Positions 42,233-51,989 of a stretch of DNA of 56,403 bases are shown here, piece by piece (the first letter of the stretch is position 1; every line of letters begins with the position of its first letter). A program made the position numbers and the translations under genes. The notes beneath the pieces are model-generated. The model worked only from the letters and a program-made list of their open reading frames with translations. It was not told where the DNA came from and searched no databases. The DNA is taken from contig NZ_FZOD01000022.1 in NCBI RefSeq assembly GCF_900188345.1, positions 1 to 56,403 of the forward strand, in the 5' to 3' direction. The stretch is from Streptosporangium subroseum (GTDB taxonomy: Bacteria > Actinomycetota > Actinomycetes > Streptosporangiales > Streptosporangiaceae).

Positions 42233-43975
42233 ATGACGGCGCGAATGGGCACCGCACGGCTCGGTCCTGCCGAACGGACCGCCGCACTGAACCAGATGGC
42301 CGCCGAAGAGCTGGACGTCGTGGTGATCGGCGGCGGGGTCGTCGGCGCGGGGGTCGCACTGGACGCGGCGACCCGCGGGTTAAGCGTCGGACTGCTGGAG
42401 GCACGCGACTTCGCCTCCGGCACCTCGTCCAGGTCCTCCAAACTCATCCACGGCGGGCTGCGTTACCTGGAGCAGCTCAACTTCGACCTGGTGAGAGAGG
42501 CGCTCCAGGAACGGGCACTGCTGCTCCAGCGCATCGCCCCGCACCTGGTCCGGCCGGTGCCGTTCCTGATGCCGCTCACGCACGTCGGCTGGGAACGGCC
42601 GTACATCGGGGCAGGCCTGGTGATGTACGACATGCTGGGCTTCTCCTTCGGGTTCACCCGGGGCGTTCCCGGGCACCGGCACCTGTCACGCAAGAGGGCG
42701 TTGCGGATCGCGCCCTCGCTGCGGCGGACGGCGTTCACCGGTGCGGTGCAGTACTGGGACGCCCAGGTCGACGACGCCCGCTACGTGGTGACCATGCTGC
42801 GGACCGCCGCGACCTACGGGGCCAACATCGCCTCGCGGGCGCAGGTGGTGGGCTTCCTGCGCGAGGGGGAGCGGGTCACCGGCGTCCGGGTGCGCGACCT
42901 GGAGGCCGGGCGTGAGCTGGACGTACGGGCCCGGCAGGTGGTCAACGCCACCGGGGTGTGGACCGACGACATCCAGGCGATGGTCGGCGGCCGGGGACAG
43001 ATCCACGTACGCGCCTCCAAGGGCGTCCACCTGGTGGTGCCGCGCGACCGGATCCACTCGCTGACCGGGATCATCCTGCGCACCGAGAAGTCGGTGCTGT
43101 TCGTGATCCCCTGGGGCCGTCACTGGATCATCGGGACCACCGACACCGAGTGGGAGCTGGACCGGGCACACCCGGCGGCCTCCCGCTCCGACATCGACTA
43201 CGTGCTCGACCACGTGAACGCGGTGCTCTCGGTGCCGCTGACCCGCGAGGACGTCGAGGGCGTCTACGCCGGGCTGCGCCCGCTGCTGTCCGGGGAGTCG
43301 GAGGAGACCTCCAAGCTCTCCCGCGAGCACGTGGTGGCCCATCCGGTGCCGGGGCTGGTCATGGTGGCCGGAGGGAAGTACACGACGTATCGGGTCATGG
43401 CCAAGGACGCCGTGGACGCGGTGGCGCACGGCCTGGACCAGCGGGTCCCGCCCTCGTGCACCGACCGGGTCCCGCTGTCCGGGGCGGAGGGGTATCAGGC
43501 GCTGTGGAACTCCCGGCAGCGGCTGGCCCAGTCCTCGGGGCTGCACGTGGCCAGGATCGAGCACCTGCTCCAGCGGTACGGGTCGATGATCGACGAGATC
43601 CTGGCGTTGATCGAGCAGGACCCGTCGCTCGGCAAGCCGCTGACCGGCGCGGACGACTACCTCAGGGCGGAGGTCGTCTACGCGGCCAGCAACGAGGGCG
43701 CCCGACACGTGAACGACGTGCTGACCCGGCGCACGCGCATCTCGATCGAGACCTTCCACCGGGGGCTGGACGTGGTCGAGGAGGTCGCCGAGCTGCTCGC
43801 CGGGCCGCTGGGATGGGACAACGAGCAGGTCAAGAGCGAGGTGAAGTACTACACGAAGCGCGTCGAGGCCGAGCGGCTCTCCCAGGAGCAGGACACCGAC
43901 CAGGAGGCCGACGCGATCCGCCTCGGCGCCCCCGAGATCGTGCCGGTGGCGGGCCCCGACCCGAAACCCGTGTAG
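42233..43975 (+). CDS. glpD: Aerobic glycerol-3-phosphate dehydrogenase
   Basis: 580 residues. FAD site VVIGGGVVGAGVALDAATRG near the N-terminus, then SGTSSRSSKLIHGGLRYLEQ, RASKGVHLVVPRD, WIIGTTDTEWELD and GGKYTTYRVMAKDAVD. The C-terminal DAO_C domain is complete, ending in an acidic tail. It oxidises sn-glycerol-3-phosphate to dihydroxyacetone phosphate and feeds electrons to menaquinone at the membrane. No glpF or glpK lies beside it here. Confidence 0.96.
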   Translation: MTARMGTARLGPAERTAALNQMAAEELDVVVIGGGVVGAGVALDAATRGLSVGLLEARDFASGTSSRSSKLIHGGLRYLEQLNFDLVREALQERALLLQRIAPHLVRPVPFLMPLTHVGWERPYIGAGLVMYDMLGFSFGFTRGVPGHRHLSRKRALRIAPSLRRTAFTGAVQYWDAQVDDARYVVTMLRTAATYGANIASRAQVVGFLREGERVTGVRVRDLEAGRELDVRARQVVNATGVWTDDIQAMVGGRGQIHVRASKGVHLVVPRDRIHSLTGIILRTEKSVLFVIPWGRHWIIGTTDTEWELDRAHPAASRSDIDYVLDHVNAVLSVPLTREDVEGVYAGLRPLLSGESEETSKLSREHVVAHPVPGLVMVAGGKYTTYRVMAKDAVDAVAHGLDQRVPPSCTDRVPLSGAEGYQALWNSRQRLAQSSGLHVARIEHLLQRYGSMIDEILALIEQDPSLGKPLTGADDYLRAEVVYAASNEGARHVNDVLTRRTRISIETFHRGLDVVEEVAELLAGPLGWDNEQVKSEVKYYTKRVEAERLSQEQDTDQEADAIRLGAPEIVPVAGPDPKPV

Positions 43976-44074
43976 CCGGGCGCGGACCCCGTATGGGCCC
44001 CCGGGCCTTGAGCGGGGCCCGGGGCGGTCCCGGGTGATCCGGGCCCCGGCCCAGGTTCGGGCACCGGGCGGATA

Positions 44075-44154
44075 CGGCTCCCGCCGTGAAGGCGGGAGCC
44101 GCAGGGGGAATCAGACGCCGTGGGCACGGCTCCCGCCATGTCGGCGGGAGCCGT
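44075..44154. terminator. Twin hairpins between glpD and the protease gene
   Basis: Two hairpins with the same 11-bp stem CGGCTCCCGCC/GGCGGGAGCCG: 44075-44101 (loop GTGAA) and 44127-44153 (loop ATGTC), 52 bases apart. They lie between convergent genes and probably stop transcription from both sides. They look like a duplicated terminator. Confidence 0.75.
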
Positions 44155-44162
44155 ACGAGGAC

Positions 44163-47099
44163 CTAGCGGGTGAAGGCCTGGAACTCGGCGGCGCGCAGGT
44201 GGTCCCTGGCGGGGCTGGCGGTGGAGCAGTCGGTGGCGGAGTTGGGGTCGTTGTCCTGCTCACCGGCGTAGAGCGGGTTGCCGGTGCACTGGGTGGAGAC
44301 GGCCCGCAGGGTCAGGTGGGTCGCCTTGGTGGTCGGGATCTTGAAGGAGTCGATGAGCAGGTCGGCGCCGCGAGGACGCGGCAGGCTGGTCTGGAAGGCG
44401 TCAGAGGGGCTGGTGTAGACCCGCTTGTAGGAGGCGGGGGACGCGCAGTCCTTCTTGGTGGCGTCGCAGGCCAGGACCTCGAAGGCGCGCAGGGCGCTGA
44501 AGCGGTTCTGCGTGCCGGGGTCGGCCGGATCGTTGATGCTGGGCCGGAGCATGGCGCTGACCTGGACCCTGCGGACCTCGACGGGCTTGGTCCCGGCCAG
44601 GTCGACGGTGACGGACTTGCCCTGGACCGGACCGGTGAGTGAGGCCCAGTTCGTCGCCTCGGTCTCGTCGATCAGCTGAGCCTGGTTGACGCCGTCACCC
44701 GTCGCCGTCGCACCCAGTGCGGCGGAGGCGTGGTTCTTCGCCAGGGGCAGGAGCAGCGGCAGCTTCAGGCCGGGCAGCACCACACCCTTTACCCGAGTGT
44801 GTCCGAACCCGTTGCCCACGACCACGAAGTCGTAGGAGCCGGGGGTCATCTCCACGGTGTCGTCGAGCTCGGTCGCCGGGTCGGTGTCGGCCACCGGCAC
44901 GACGCGACCCTCGTAGTCGCCGACATAGAGCTTGAGCGCCGCGTCCTTGGCGTCCAGCAGCGGCTTGAGCTGCAGGCTGCCGTTCTTGCCCTTGGGGTCG
45001 ACGAAGCTGGGGGTCGGGTCGGGGTCGTTGCCCCCCACGCTCGCCGCGCCCTCGCCGAGACCGTGCTCGGCGAACGCCCGCCACATGATCGCCTGGTTCG
45101 CGCCGCCGAAGCGGATGGCGTCCGCCGCGAGCAGCGCGTCGCGGTGGTCGACGTAGCTGACCGCGCCGGAGGCCATCAGCAGCAGGGCGTCGAAGGAGAC
45201 CTGCGCCCAGCGGCGGTTTCCGGGGCACTGGGCCACCGGGGTCTGGCCGTCGGCGCACGCCTTCTGCTTGGCGGGGCTGCCCTCGCCGTACCGCTGGATG
45301 AAGGCCTTGCGCACGTCGAACTGGGTGGCGGACCAGATCTCGCCGTCCGCGTGCACCTGCGTGCCGACGATGTCGTAGGAGATGTCGCTGTAGTTCAGCG
45401 GGGACTTGGACATGTCGTAGTTGCGGATGCCCGCCTTCTTGTCGCCGGTGACGTAGCCGCCGGTGACGTAGGGGGTGTCGCCCGCGGGGCGGAAGCCGTA
45501 CTCGTAGAGCTGTTCCATGGCGAACAGGTCGGAGGTGCTCTCGTTCATGGCACCGGCCTGGGCGCCGCTCCATCCGGCGTTCGGGCCGCCGATCATACGA
45601 CCGGAGATCGCGTGGGTGTACTCATGCCCGATCACCGACATGTCGTAGTCGCCGTCCACGCACGGGGCGTAGAACGAACCCGCGATCGGCTGCCAGAGAT
45701 ACATGTTGGTGATCGGCGCGACCCCGTCGGGACCGGTGATCTGGTTGGCGTTGTCGCGCACGCTGAGCACCCGGGCGCCCGCCTGGGCGTTGCCGCGCTC
45801 GGGGTCGCCGCCGAGGCCGCCCCGGCCGCCGTTGTCGGTCTGCATGTTCCAGGCGGTCTCGGTGAAGCCGAGCCGGTAGGACCAGTCGTGCATCCGGTTG
45901 TGCATGGCGTGCAGGTTCGCCATCGCGGCTTCAAGATCGGCCTCACCCGGCTGGTCGAACGTGGCCGGGTCGCACTTGGCCGTGTACCACTTGTTGGTCC
46001 AGGGGTAGGCGTAGTTCCGGCTCGGCGTGATCACGTTGCTGCGGGTGCCGACGCTGTTGGAGCTGCCGCTGGCCCGGTTCTCGACGGTCCTGGTGGCGTT
46101 GCTGATGCTGGTGTTCGTCGGCTCGCCCGTGACGTGGTCCACGTCCCAGGCCTTGCCCGTGCCGGGGTCGCCGCCGACCACGTAGTCGCAGCGGGCGCCG
46201 GACGTGTAGCACCACGTCTGGCGGGTGTCCACGGAGGAGTAGTTGGCCGGCGGGTTGGCCGGGAAGGCCTCCCAGCTCGGGCCGACCGGGGCGTTGCCGT
46301 GGCCGTGATCACGGTCCTGGTCGTAATCGTGGTCCACGAGGTTCTCGCGGGTCATGATCTCGCCGCTGACCGCGTCCACGTGGGTGGTGTAGCCGGCTGC
46401 CTCGCTCTCCGCACCGCCGATCAGGACGACCTGGAAGGCGTTGTGGATCCCGTCCGGTGCGGGCACCGCGACGGGGGTGGCCTGCTTGGTGCGCGCCGTG
46501 GCCAGGTCGATCCCGCCGTCCCTGGCCGCGATCTCCAGCGCCTGCTGCTCGGTGATGCCCGCGGCGGGGGGCGCCTCGGTCGAACGCGACAGGGTCGAGG
46601 TGACGTGGACGATCGTGCCGTCCTTCACGCCGACCACGACCTGCCCGTCGATGCCGGCCGGCAGGCCGCCGAACTTCTGCCTGAGCAGTACGGCGTAACC
46701 GTCCCCGATGGGGTTGACCGCGATCTTCTCCAGCCCGTCCACGGCTTCGCCGGAGAGGCCGAAGAGAGTCTCGTTCGCCTTGATGTAGGCCCGCGCGGCC
46801 TGTTCGGGGTCGGCGCCCAGGCCCTCGGCGAGTGGCGCGGAGTCGGTGATGACGGCCGGGGTGCCGAGGGTGTTCCACCGGATCGTCGCGGTGCTCGCGG
46901 ATCTGGACAGCGAGACCGGGGGTGCGACGCTGCCCTGCCGGTTGTCCAGGTCCGGCTTGGCGCTCTGCTCGGCCTGGAAATCGTGGATCTTGGGGGACTG
47001 CCCGCCGGGTTCACCGTTGGCGATACCCGGAAGGGGAAGGGCGAGCGCCGCGGTCGCGGCTGCGATGACGGTGATGCGTAACCAGGGTTTGGTCGACAC
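44163..47099 (-). CDS. Secreted fungalysin-type (M36) metalloprotease
   Basis: 978 residues from GTG at 47099, chosen because AGGAGG lies five bases upstream and the signal peptide (LRITVIAAATAALALPLPGIANG) follows at once. The N-terminal FTP/PepSY propeptide contains FGGLPAGIDGQVVVGVKDG. The zinc site is HEYTH (about residue 490) with the third ligand in NESTSD (about 519). The C-terminal third has beta-rich, discoidin-like segments (RVQVSAMLRPS...). It is a secreted, autoprocessed protease for nutrition. About 1 kb longer than bare M36 cores because of the C-terminal domains. Confidence 0.93.
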   Translation of the reverse strand: MSTKPWLRITVIAAATAALALPLPGIANGEPGGQSPKIHDFQAEQSAKPDLDNRQGSVAPPVSLSRSASTATIRWNTLGTPAVITDSAPLAEGLGADPEQAARAYIKANETLFGLSGEAVDGLEKIAVNPIGDGYAVLLRQKFGGLPAGIDGQVVVGVKDGTIVHVTSTLSRSTEAPPAAGITEQQALEIAARDGGIDLATARTKQATPVAVPAPDGIHNAFQVVLIGGAESEAAGYTTHVDAVSGEIMTRENLVDHDYDQDRDHGHGNAPVGPSWEAFPANPPANYSSVDTRQTWCYTSGARCDYVVGGDPGTGKAWDVDHVTGEPTNTSISNATRTVENRASGSSNSVGTRSNVITPSRNYAYPWTNKWYTAKCDPATFDQPGEADLEAAMANLHAMHNRMHDWSYRLGFTETAWNMQTDNGGRGGLGGDPERGNAQAGARVLSVRDNANQITGPDGVAPITNMYLWQPIAGSFYAPCVDGDYDMSVIGHEYTHAISGRMIGGPNAGWSGAQAGAMNESTSDLFAMEQLYEYGFRPAGDTPYVTGGYVTGDKKAGIRNYDMSKSPLNYSDISYDIVGTQVHADGEIWSATQFDVRKAFIQRYGEGSPAKQKACADGQTPVAQCPGNRRWAQVSFDALLLMASGAVSYVDHRDALLAADAIRFGGANQAIMWRAFAEHGLGEGAASVGGNDPDPTPSFVDPKGKNGSLQLKPLLDAKDAALKLYVGDYEGRVVPVADTDPATELDDTVEMTPGSYDFVVVGNGFGHTRVKGVVLPGLKLPLLLPLAKNHASAALGATATGDGVNQAQLIDETEATNWASLTGPVQGKSVTVDLAGTKPVEVRRVQVSAMLRPSINDPADPGTQNRFSALRAFEVLACDATKKDCASPASYKRVYTSPSDAFQTSLPRPRGADLLIDSFKIPTTKATHLTLRAVSTQCTGNPLYAGEQDNDPNSATDCSTASPARDHLRAAEFQAFTR

Positions 47100-47136
47100 C
47101 GATCCTCCTGCGTAGATCTGGCCGTCGTCGGCCATG

Positions 47137-47157
47137 CCACCTGTGGATCACAGGTGG
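47137..47157. promoter_or_regulatory. 9-bp inverted repeat upstream of the protease gene
   Basis: CCACCTGTG-GAT-CACAGGTGG, a perfect 9-bp inverted repeat 38 bases before the protease start, in the leader region. It may be an operator or a 5' hairpin stabilising the mRNA. Confidence 0.45.
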
Positions 47158-47356
47158 TGCGCAAGAAGTAACATCGATCAAGAGTTCTGACAAGATCTTG
47201 TAAAGGATGATATGTCGGTGTAATAGGAGCTCCGATAGTGATCGCCGAAAATCCCATGAAGTTCGGGATCTTCGCTGGTGGAGGGTGATCCCGAGGTCGG
47301 GGAACAGTCGTGGCCGGGGAGTTCTCTGCCCGCGTCCGGTCGCAGACGATGACCGG

Positions 47357-48562
47357 CTACGTCGGCAAGCCGGCCGAGACCGGGATCGACCGGCCTCCGG
47401 TCTCCTGAGGGTCCCGGCCCAGCCGCCTGACCGGCTTGATCAACAGCAGTGCCGCCACCACGCCGACCGTCACCAGGGCCGACCCCAGCATGAAGGTGCG
47501 CGGTTCGACCAGCGCGGTGACCGGACCGGCCAGCGCCTGCCCGACCGCCATGCCCGCGACCGACCCGGCCACCTGGTAGGCGTTGACCCGGTTCACCACG
47601 TCCGGCGCGACCTGCGTCTGCACGCTGGTCGACCACATCACCGACCAGAACGCCAACGCGCACCCCCCGAGCAGGTGCCCGGCCATCAGCAGCGGCAGCG
47701 GCAGCCCGAGCGCGACCGTCAGCGGCACCGCCACGTACCCGCTCAGGGCCATCGCCCCGGCCGCCAGCGGCCTGCGCGGCCTGAGCCTGATCGCCACCAG
47801 CCCGCCCAGCACGGTGCCGAGGCCGAGCGCCGCCATCACCCAGCCGTAGTCGGCCCCGATGACCTGCGACGACAGCGGCACGTACGGCCCGATCACCAGA
47901 ACGCCCCAGAACACCCAGACCAGGATGACCGACCACATCCAGCTCCTGGCCCTGAACTCCTCCCAGCCCCTGCGCAGGTCGCTCCACATGTCGGAGGGCT
48001 CCGGCCTGGGCACGGTGACCCGGACCAGCAGCAGGCACACTCCGCTGACCAGGAACGTCGCGGCGTCCACCGTGTAGACGACGACCGGCCCGGCGACGAC
48101 GATGAGGACTCCGGCCAGCGCGGGACCCGCCAGATGGGTGACCGCCTCGGCGATCTTCAGCGTCGCGTTGGCCCGCTGCGGATCTTTGGCGACCAGGGAG
48201 ACCATGCCGTTGACGCCCGGTTCGAACATCCCGGCGGCCGTGCCCGACAAGAACGCCGTCACCAGCAACAGGGCGTACGGCGGAGCACCGTCCAGGAAGG
48301 CGACGGCCACGACCCCCTGGGTGACGACCCTGACCACGTCCGCGCCGATCATCAAGCGCCGGGCGCCGATCCGGTCGGCGACGACCCCGCCGAACAACAT
48401 GACCAGCACGGCCGACGCGGTCCAGAGCGCGAGCACGTAGCCGACGCCCGCGATCCCATAAACTTTCCCGATCGCCAGCGCCGAGGCGACGGGCATCATC
48501 GCGTCGCCGAGCAGCGAGATCGTGCGGGCCCCGAAGTAGAGGGTGAAGCTCCTTGTCCACAT
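47357..48562 (-). CDS. MFS transporter
   Basis: 401 residues with about 12 membrane helices and the MFS loop VADRIGARRLMIGADVVRV (motif A region). It resembles drug-efflux MFS proteins of the MFS_3/enterobactin-exporter type (FARTISLLGDAMMPVASALAI at the start). It is divergent from an AraC/DJ-1 regulator with 72 bases between, suggesting regulated efflux. Substrate unknown. Confidence 0.9.
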   Translation of the reverse strand: MWTRSFTLYFGARTISLLGDAMMPVASALAIGKVYGIAGVGYVLALWTASAVLVMLFGGVVADRIGARRLMIGADVVRVVTQGVVAVAFLDGAPPYALLLVTAFLSGTAAGMFEPGVNGMVSLVAKDPQRANATLKIAEAVTHLAGPALAGVLIVVAGPVVVYTVDAATFLVSGVCLLLVRVTVPRPEPSDMWSDLRRGWEEFRARSWMWSVILVWVFWGVLVIGPYVPLSSQVIGADYGWVMAALGLGTVLGGLVAIRLRPRRPLAAGAMALSGYVAVPLTVALGLPLPLLMAGHLLGGCALAFWSVMWSTSVQTQVAPDVVNRVNAYQVAGSVAGMAVGQALAGPVTALVEPRTFMLGSALVTVGVVAALLLIKPVRRLGRDPQETGGRSIPVSAGLPT

Positions 48563-48603
48563 GAGCCTTAATTCTGGATTTTTCTAGATCAGGGCACCGG
48601 TGT

Positions 48604-48622
48604 CCCAAATGACATCATTGGG
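48604..48622. promoter_or_regulatory. Inverted repeat between MFS and AraC genes
   Basis: CCCAAATGA...TCATTGGG (48604-48622) is an imperfect palindrome in the short divergent gap, a likely binding site for the AraC-type regulator. Confidence 0.45.
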
Positions 48623-48634
48623 TACATTTGCGCC

Positions 48635-49606
48635 ATGCCTCTGGATTGCCCGGAAAAGCCCCGGACGCCTCCGGGCCCGCATCGCGTGGTCGCCCTGGTC
48701 GCCCCGAACCAGGAGCTCTACCCGGTCACCTCCGCCTCGGCCGTCTTCGGCTACCACGGCCCCGACATCCCCCGGCACTACAGCTTCAGCCTGTGCGCCG
48801 AACACCCCGGCTCCCTCCCCACCACCGTCGGCGTCCCCATCCAGGTGGACAGCGGCCTCGAAGCCATCGACGACGCCGACACCGTGGTCATCGCGGGCTG
48901 GACCCTCGCCCCCTCGCCCGCCGTGCTCCACGCGGTGTCCCAAGCCCATGCCCGAGGCGCCCGCATCGTGGCCGTCTGCGCCGGAATCTTCATCCCCGCC
49001 GCCCTGGGCCTCCTGGACGGCCGCCGCGCCTCCGTCCACTGGGAACTCTCCGGCGAACTCGCCGCCCGCCATCCCCGCGTCATCCCCGACCACACCGTCA
49101 TCTACGTCGATCACGGCGACGTCGCCACCGCCGGAGCCTCGGCCGCCACCCTCGACCTCTGCCTTCACCAGGTCCTCCAGGAGCATGGCGCGGCCCACGC
49201 CATGCGCATCGGCCGCCAGCTCGCCGCCGGTCCGCACCGCGAGGGCTGCCAGCGCCAGTACCCTCCCCTCCCCACCACCGGCCCCATGCCGGACTCCCTG
49301 GCCCCCCTGCTCGAATGGCTCCTCTCACGCCTACCCGACCCGATCACCGTCGAGGACATGGCCGCCCGCTCGGGCGTCTCCCCCCGCACCCTCACCCGCC
49401 AGTTCGCCGACCAGCTCGGCGTCCCACCCGCCCGCTGGCTGCTGGAACGCCGCCTGGCCGCCACCCGCGCCCTGCTGGAGGAGACCGACCTGCCCGTCGA
49501 GACCATCGCCACCCGCGTCGGCCTCTCCTCGGCGGTCAACCTCCGCCGCCGCTTCTACACCGCCCTGCGCACCACCCCGGCCGTTTACCGCCGTTCCTTC
49601 CGCTGA
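48635..49606 (+). CDS. GlxA-type AraC regulator with DJ-1/PfpI domain
   Basis: 323 residues. The N-terminal class I glutaminase-like/DJ-1 domain has VVALVAPNQELYPVTSASAVFG and the nucleophile-like cysteine in VAVCAGIFIPAALGLLDGR. The C-terminal AraC HTH pair is ITVEDMAARSGVSPRTLTRQFADQLGVPPARWLLERRL and VETIATRVGLSSAVNLRRRFYTALRTTPAVYRRSF. Divergent from the MFS transporter it probably controls. Confidence 0.93.
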   Translation: MPLDCPEKPRTPPGPHRVVALVAPNQELYPVTSASAVFGYHGPDIPRHYSFSLCAEHPGSLPTTVGVPIQVDSGLEAIDDADTVVIAGWTLAPSPAVLHAVSQAHARGARIVAVCAGIFIPAALGLLDGRRASVHWELSGELAARHPRVIPDHTVIYVDHGDVATAGASAATLDLCLHQVLQEHGAAHAMRIGRQLAAGPHREGCQRQYPPLPTTGPMPDSLAPLLEWLLSRLPDPITVEDMAARSGVSPRTLTRQFADQLGVPPARWLLERRLAATRALLEETDLPVETIATRVGLSSAVNLRRRFYTALRTTPAVYRRSFR

Positions 49607-49647
49607 AGGTCTCGGGCGGTTCCGCCGCGATCACGACCAGGGGCAGC

Positions 49648-49760
49648 CGTATCCGATCGTGACCGGGCCGGGAACGGACCCTGTTCGATCAGGCCGGGAC
49701 CGGCCGTACTCGATCGTGACCGGGCCGGCAGCGGACCCTGCCCGATCAGGCAGGAAGCGG
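49648..49760. repeat. 57-bp two-copy repeat between AraC and propeller genes
   Basis: 49648-49704 and 49705-49760 match closely: CGTA(T/C)(C/T)CGATCGTGACCGGG then ACGGACCCTG, CGATCAGGC. The array ends six bases from the stop of the convergent propeller gene. Confidence 0.75.
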
Positions 49761-49765
49761 GGCGG

Positions 49766-51961
49766 TCAGGAGAAGGGGATCCAGGCCTGGTCGGCGAGGC
49801 CGTTCATGTCGCTGACCTTCAGGCCCAGATCGGAGACCGTCCAGAGGCTGTCGCCGATGACGATCGAGCGGCGGATGCCCGGATCGTAGGTGACGAAGTC
49901 GGCGCCGGGCGCGGGCTTGGGCTTGGGGTGGACGACGGTGCCGGTCCTGGTGACGGCGGAGTCGTCGATCTTGAGGACCAGGGCCGCGCCGTTGGTCTGC
50001 TCGGCGCCGGTCCAGGTGCTCAACGGCAGGACGGCCATGCCCGTCTTGGCCCAGTAGAGGAAGGCGTGCGGATCCCACTCGGCCTCGGAGCCGGAGTCCT
50101 TCTGGAACATCTGCGACAGGCGGCGCGGGTTGGCCGGGTCGCTGACGTCGAACAGCGAGACCTGGGTGCCGAGGGTGCGGCCCTTCTCGCTCGCCTCTTG
50201 GCCGACGCCGATCAGCCGTCCCTCGCCCGCCGGGTGCAGGTACGCCGAGTAGCCGGTGATCTTCAGCTCGCCGGTCTTCCTCGGCGCGGCCGGGTCGCGC
50301 AGGTCGAGCGTGTAGAGCGGGTCGACCTGCCTGAACGTCACCACGTAGCCGACGGGGCCGATGAAGCGGACGGAGTAGATCCGCTCGCCGGCGCCCAGGC
50401 CGCCGACCTCGCCGACCTTGCCCAGGGTGTCGGCCTTGAGCACGTAGACGGCACTGGAACTGCTCTGCCCGGCGGTCGAGGTGGTGGCGACCCGCAGATA
50501 CCCCTCGTGCTCCGACAGGGAGTACTGGTTGAGCAGGCGGCCCGGCACCTTGCCCGAGGCGACGTAGCGGGGCGCGCCGGGCGCGGTGATGTCGAACCGG
50601 TGAACCTCGGTCTCCTCCGGCGGCTCGACCGGCGTTTTCGGGGGCACGGGAGTCGGCGGGGCCTTCGTGAGGGTGGGGACGGACGGGGGAGTCGGCTCGG
50701 AGGCCGGGGGCACCGCCGGGGTTTGCGCGAGGGCGGGGGCGGGCGTGGGATTCACGGGGACCGGCGGCTCCGACGGCGTCGACTCGGACTGTGGCGCCGC
50801 CGGCGCGGCCGGGGTCGCCTTCGGGAGCTCCGTCGCGGTCGCCGTCTCGGTGGGCGCCGGTGGCGCGGAGTCGTCGATGATCGGTGGGTTGATCGGCCGG
50901 GGCCACCACCAGCGCGGGTTGCTGGTCACGTACAGGCTGCCGCCGGTGCCGTAGACCGTGTCACCGTCGGCCGCCACGCCGATCGGCGCGGTCTCGGCGA
51001 TCTCGGTGACCCCCGGTGACAGGTCCAGGCTGTGCACGGTCAGCATCGACGTCCCGGTGTACTCGGCGGGATGGCTGATCTGCTCGCACCCGACCGATTT
51101 CTTCGAGGTCGTGCCGTCCGCGGCGGTCACCTCGAACGTCGGCAGCCACGCCTCGATCGGCGTCTTGGCCACGACGTCCATGTTGCGCCGGGTGCGCTCG
51201 TTCTCGGAGAGGTCGGGCCCGGCGTCGGGGAAGTTGATCTCGGGCTGGCTGCGGACCACGATCCGCACCGTCGAGCCGACCATCCTGGCGTCCACGTGGG
51301 CGCCGTTCGGGGTGAGCGAGCCGATCACCTTCGGCGCGCCGGACAGGTCGACGAGAACGTAACGGGGCCCGGAACTCGCGGGCCGCTTGGCCATCGCGCC
51401 GAACGGGATGATCCCGCCACCGGAGAACAGCACCAGCGCCCGGTCCCCGCTGATCAACAGGTCGGCCGGGGCCCAGGCCTGCTCGGTGTCCACAAGCCTG
51501 AGCGTGCCGGTGACCTTCCTGGTCGCGGCGTCCACCACCCGCAGCACGCCGCGGTTCACGGTGATCACCCGGTTGCCGTCGGTCTTCACCAGGTCCGGCT
51601 CGTCCACCCCGGCCTCGTGCACGTTCGTGGTCGAGTGCTCGGGCGCGCCCGACGCGCCCTTGGCCGCGGTGGCGTCCGAGCGCATGGCAGGACGCGCGTC
51701 CGCATACAACATGGTCATTGGGCCGCCGATGCCCCAGGGGCCGACGTTCTTCGCCGTCTCCGTCCGCAACCCGGCCAGCATGTCGTCACAACCGCTGTAG
51801 GAGACCAGTTTGATATTGCCCAGATCGACCGGCGTCGTACGGCTCGCGCCGGTCCTCGCCTCTGCCGACGGGCCGGTCCTCGGCTCTGTCGAACTGCACG
51901 CCGTGGCGAGCAGGGCGGCGGCGAGGGTGACGGCGCCGGCCGTACGGATCGATGTCCTCAT
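49766..51961 (-). CDS. Secreted beta-propeller lipoprotein
   Basis: 731 residues. Lipoprotein signal: hydrophobic N-terminus ending LLATAC with Cys22. The rest matches the secreted beta-propeller family with conserved SYSGCDDMLAGLR, AGVDEPDLVKTDGNRVITV and RYVLVDLSG, and a C-terminal set of blades. An unusual Pro/Thr/Ala/Glu-rich stretch (PPIIDDSAPPAPTETATATEL... to VEPPEETEV) interrupts the propeller around residues 340-455. Its function is unknown; such proteins are cell-envelope attached. Divergent from gabD2. Confidence 0.87.
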   Translation of the reverse strand: MRTSIRTAGAVTLAAALLATACSSTEPRTGPSAEARTGASRTTPVDLGNIKLVSYSGCDDMLAGLRTETAKNVGPWGIGGPMTMLYADARPAMRSDATAAKGASGAPEHSTTNVHEAGVDEPDLVKTDGNRVITVNRGVLRVVDAATRKVTGTLRLVDTEQAWAPADLLISGDRALVLFSGGGIIPFGAMAKRPASSGPRYVLVDLSGAPKVIGSLTPNGAHVDARMVGSTVRIVVRSQPEINFPDAGPDLSENERTRRNMDVVAKTPIEAWLPTFEVTAADGTTSKKSVGCEQISHPAEYTGTSMLTVHSLDLSPGVTEIAETAPIGVAADGDTVYGTGGSLYVTSNPRWWWPRPINPPIIDDSAPPAPTETATATELPKATPAAPAAPQSESTPSEPPVPVNPTPAPALAQTPAVPPASEPTPPSVPTLTKAPPTPVPPKTPVEPPEETEVHRFDITAPGAPRYVASGKVPGRLLNQYSLSEHEGYLRVATTSTAGQSSSSAVYVLKADTLGKVGEVGGLGAGERIYSVRFIGPVGYVVTFRQVDPLYTLDLRDPAAPRKTGELKITGYSAYLHPAGEGRLIGVGQEASEKGRTLGTQVSLFDVSDPANPRRLSQMFQKDSGSEAEWDPHAFLYWAKTGMAVLPLSTWTGAEQTNGAALVLKIDDSAVTRTGTVVHPKPKPAPGADFVTYDPGIRRSIVIGDSLWTVSDLGLKVSDMNGLADQAWIPFS

Positions 51962-51989
51962 GCCCCTACGACGGATCGAGCGGGCCCTC

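Noticed and set aside
44730..47081. 783-codon + strand ORF opposite the protease
   Set aside because: Shadow frame of the M36 protease gene, rich in Val, Gly and Arg without domains.
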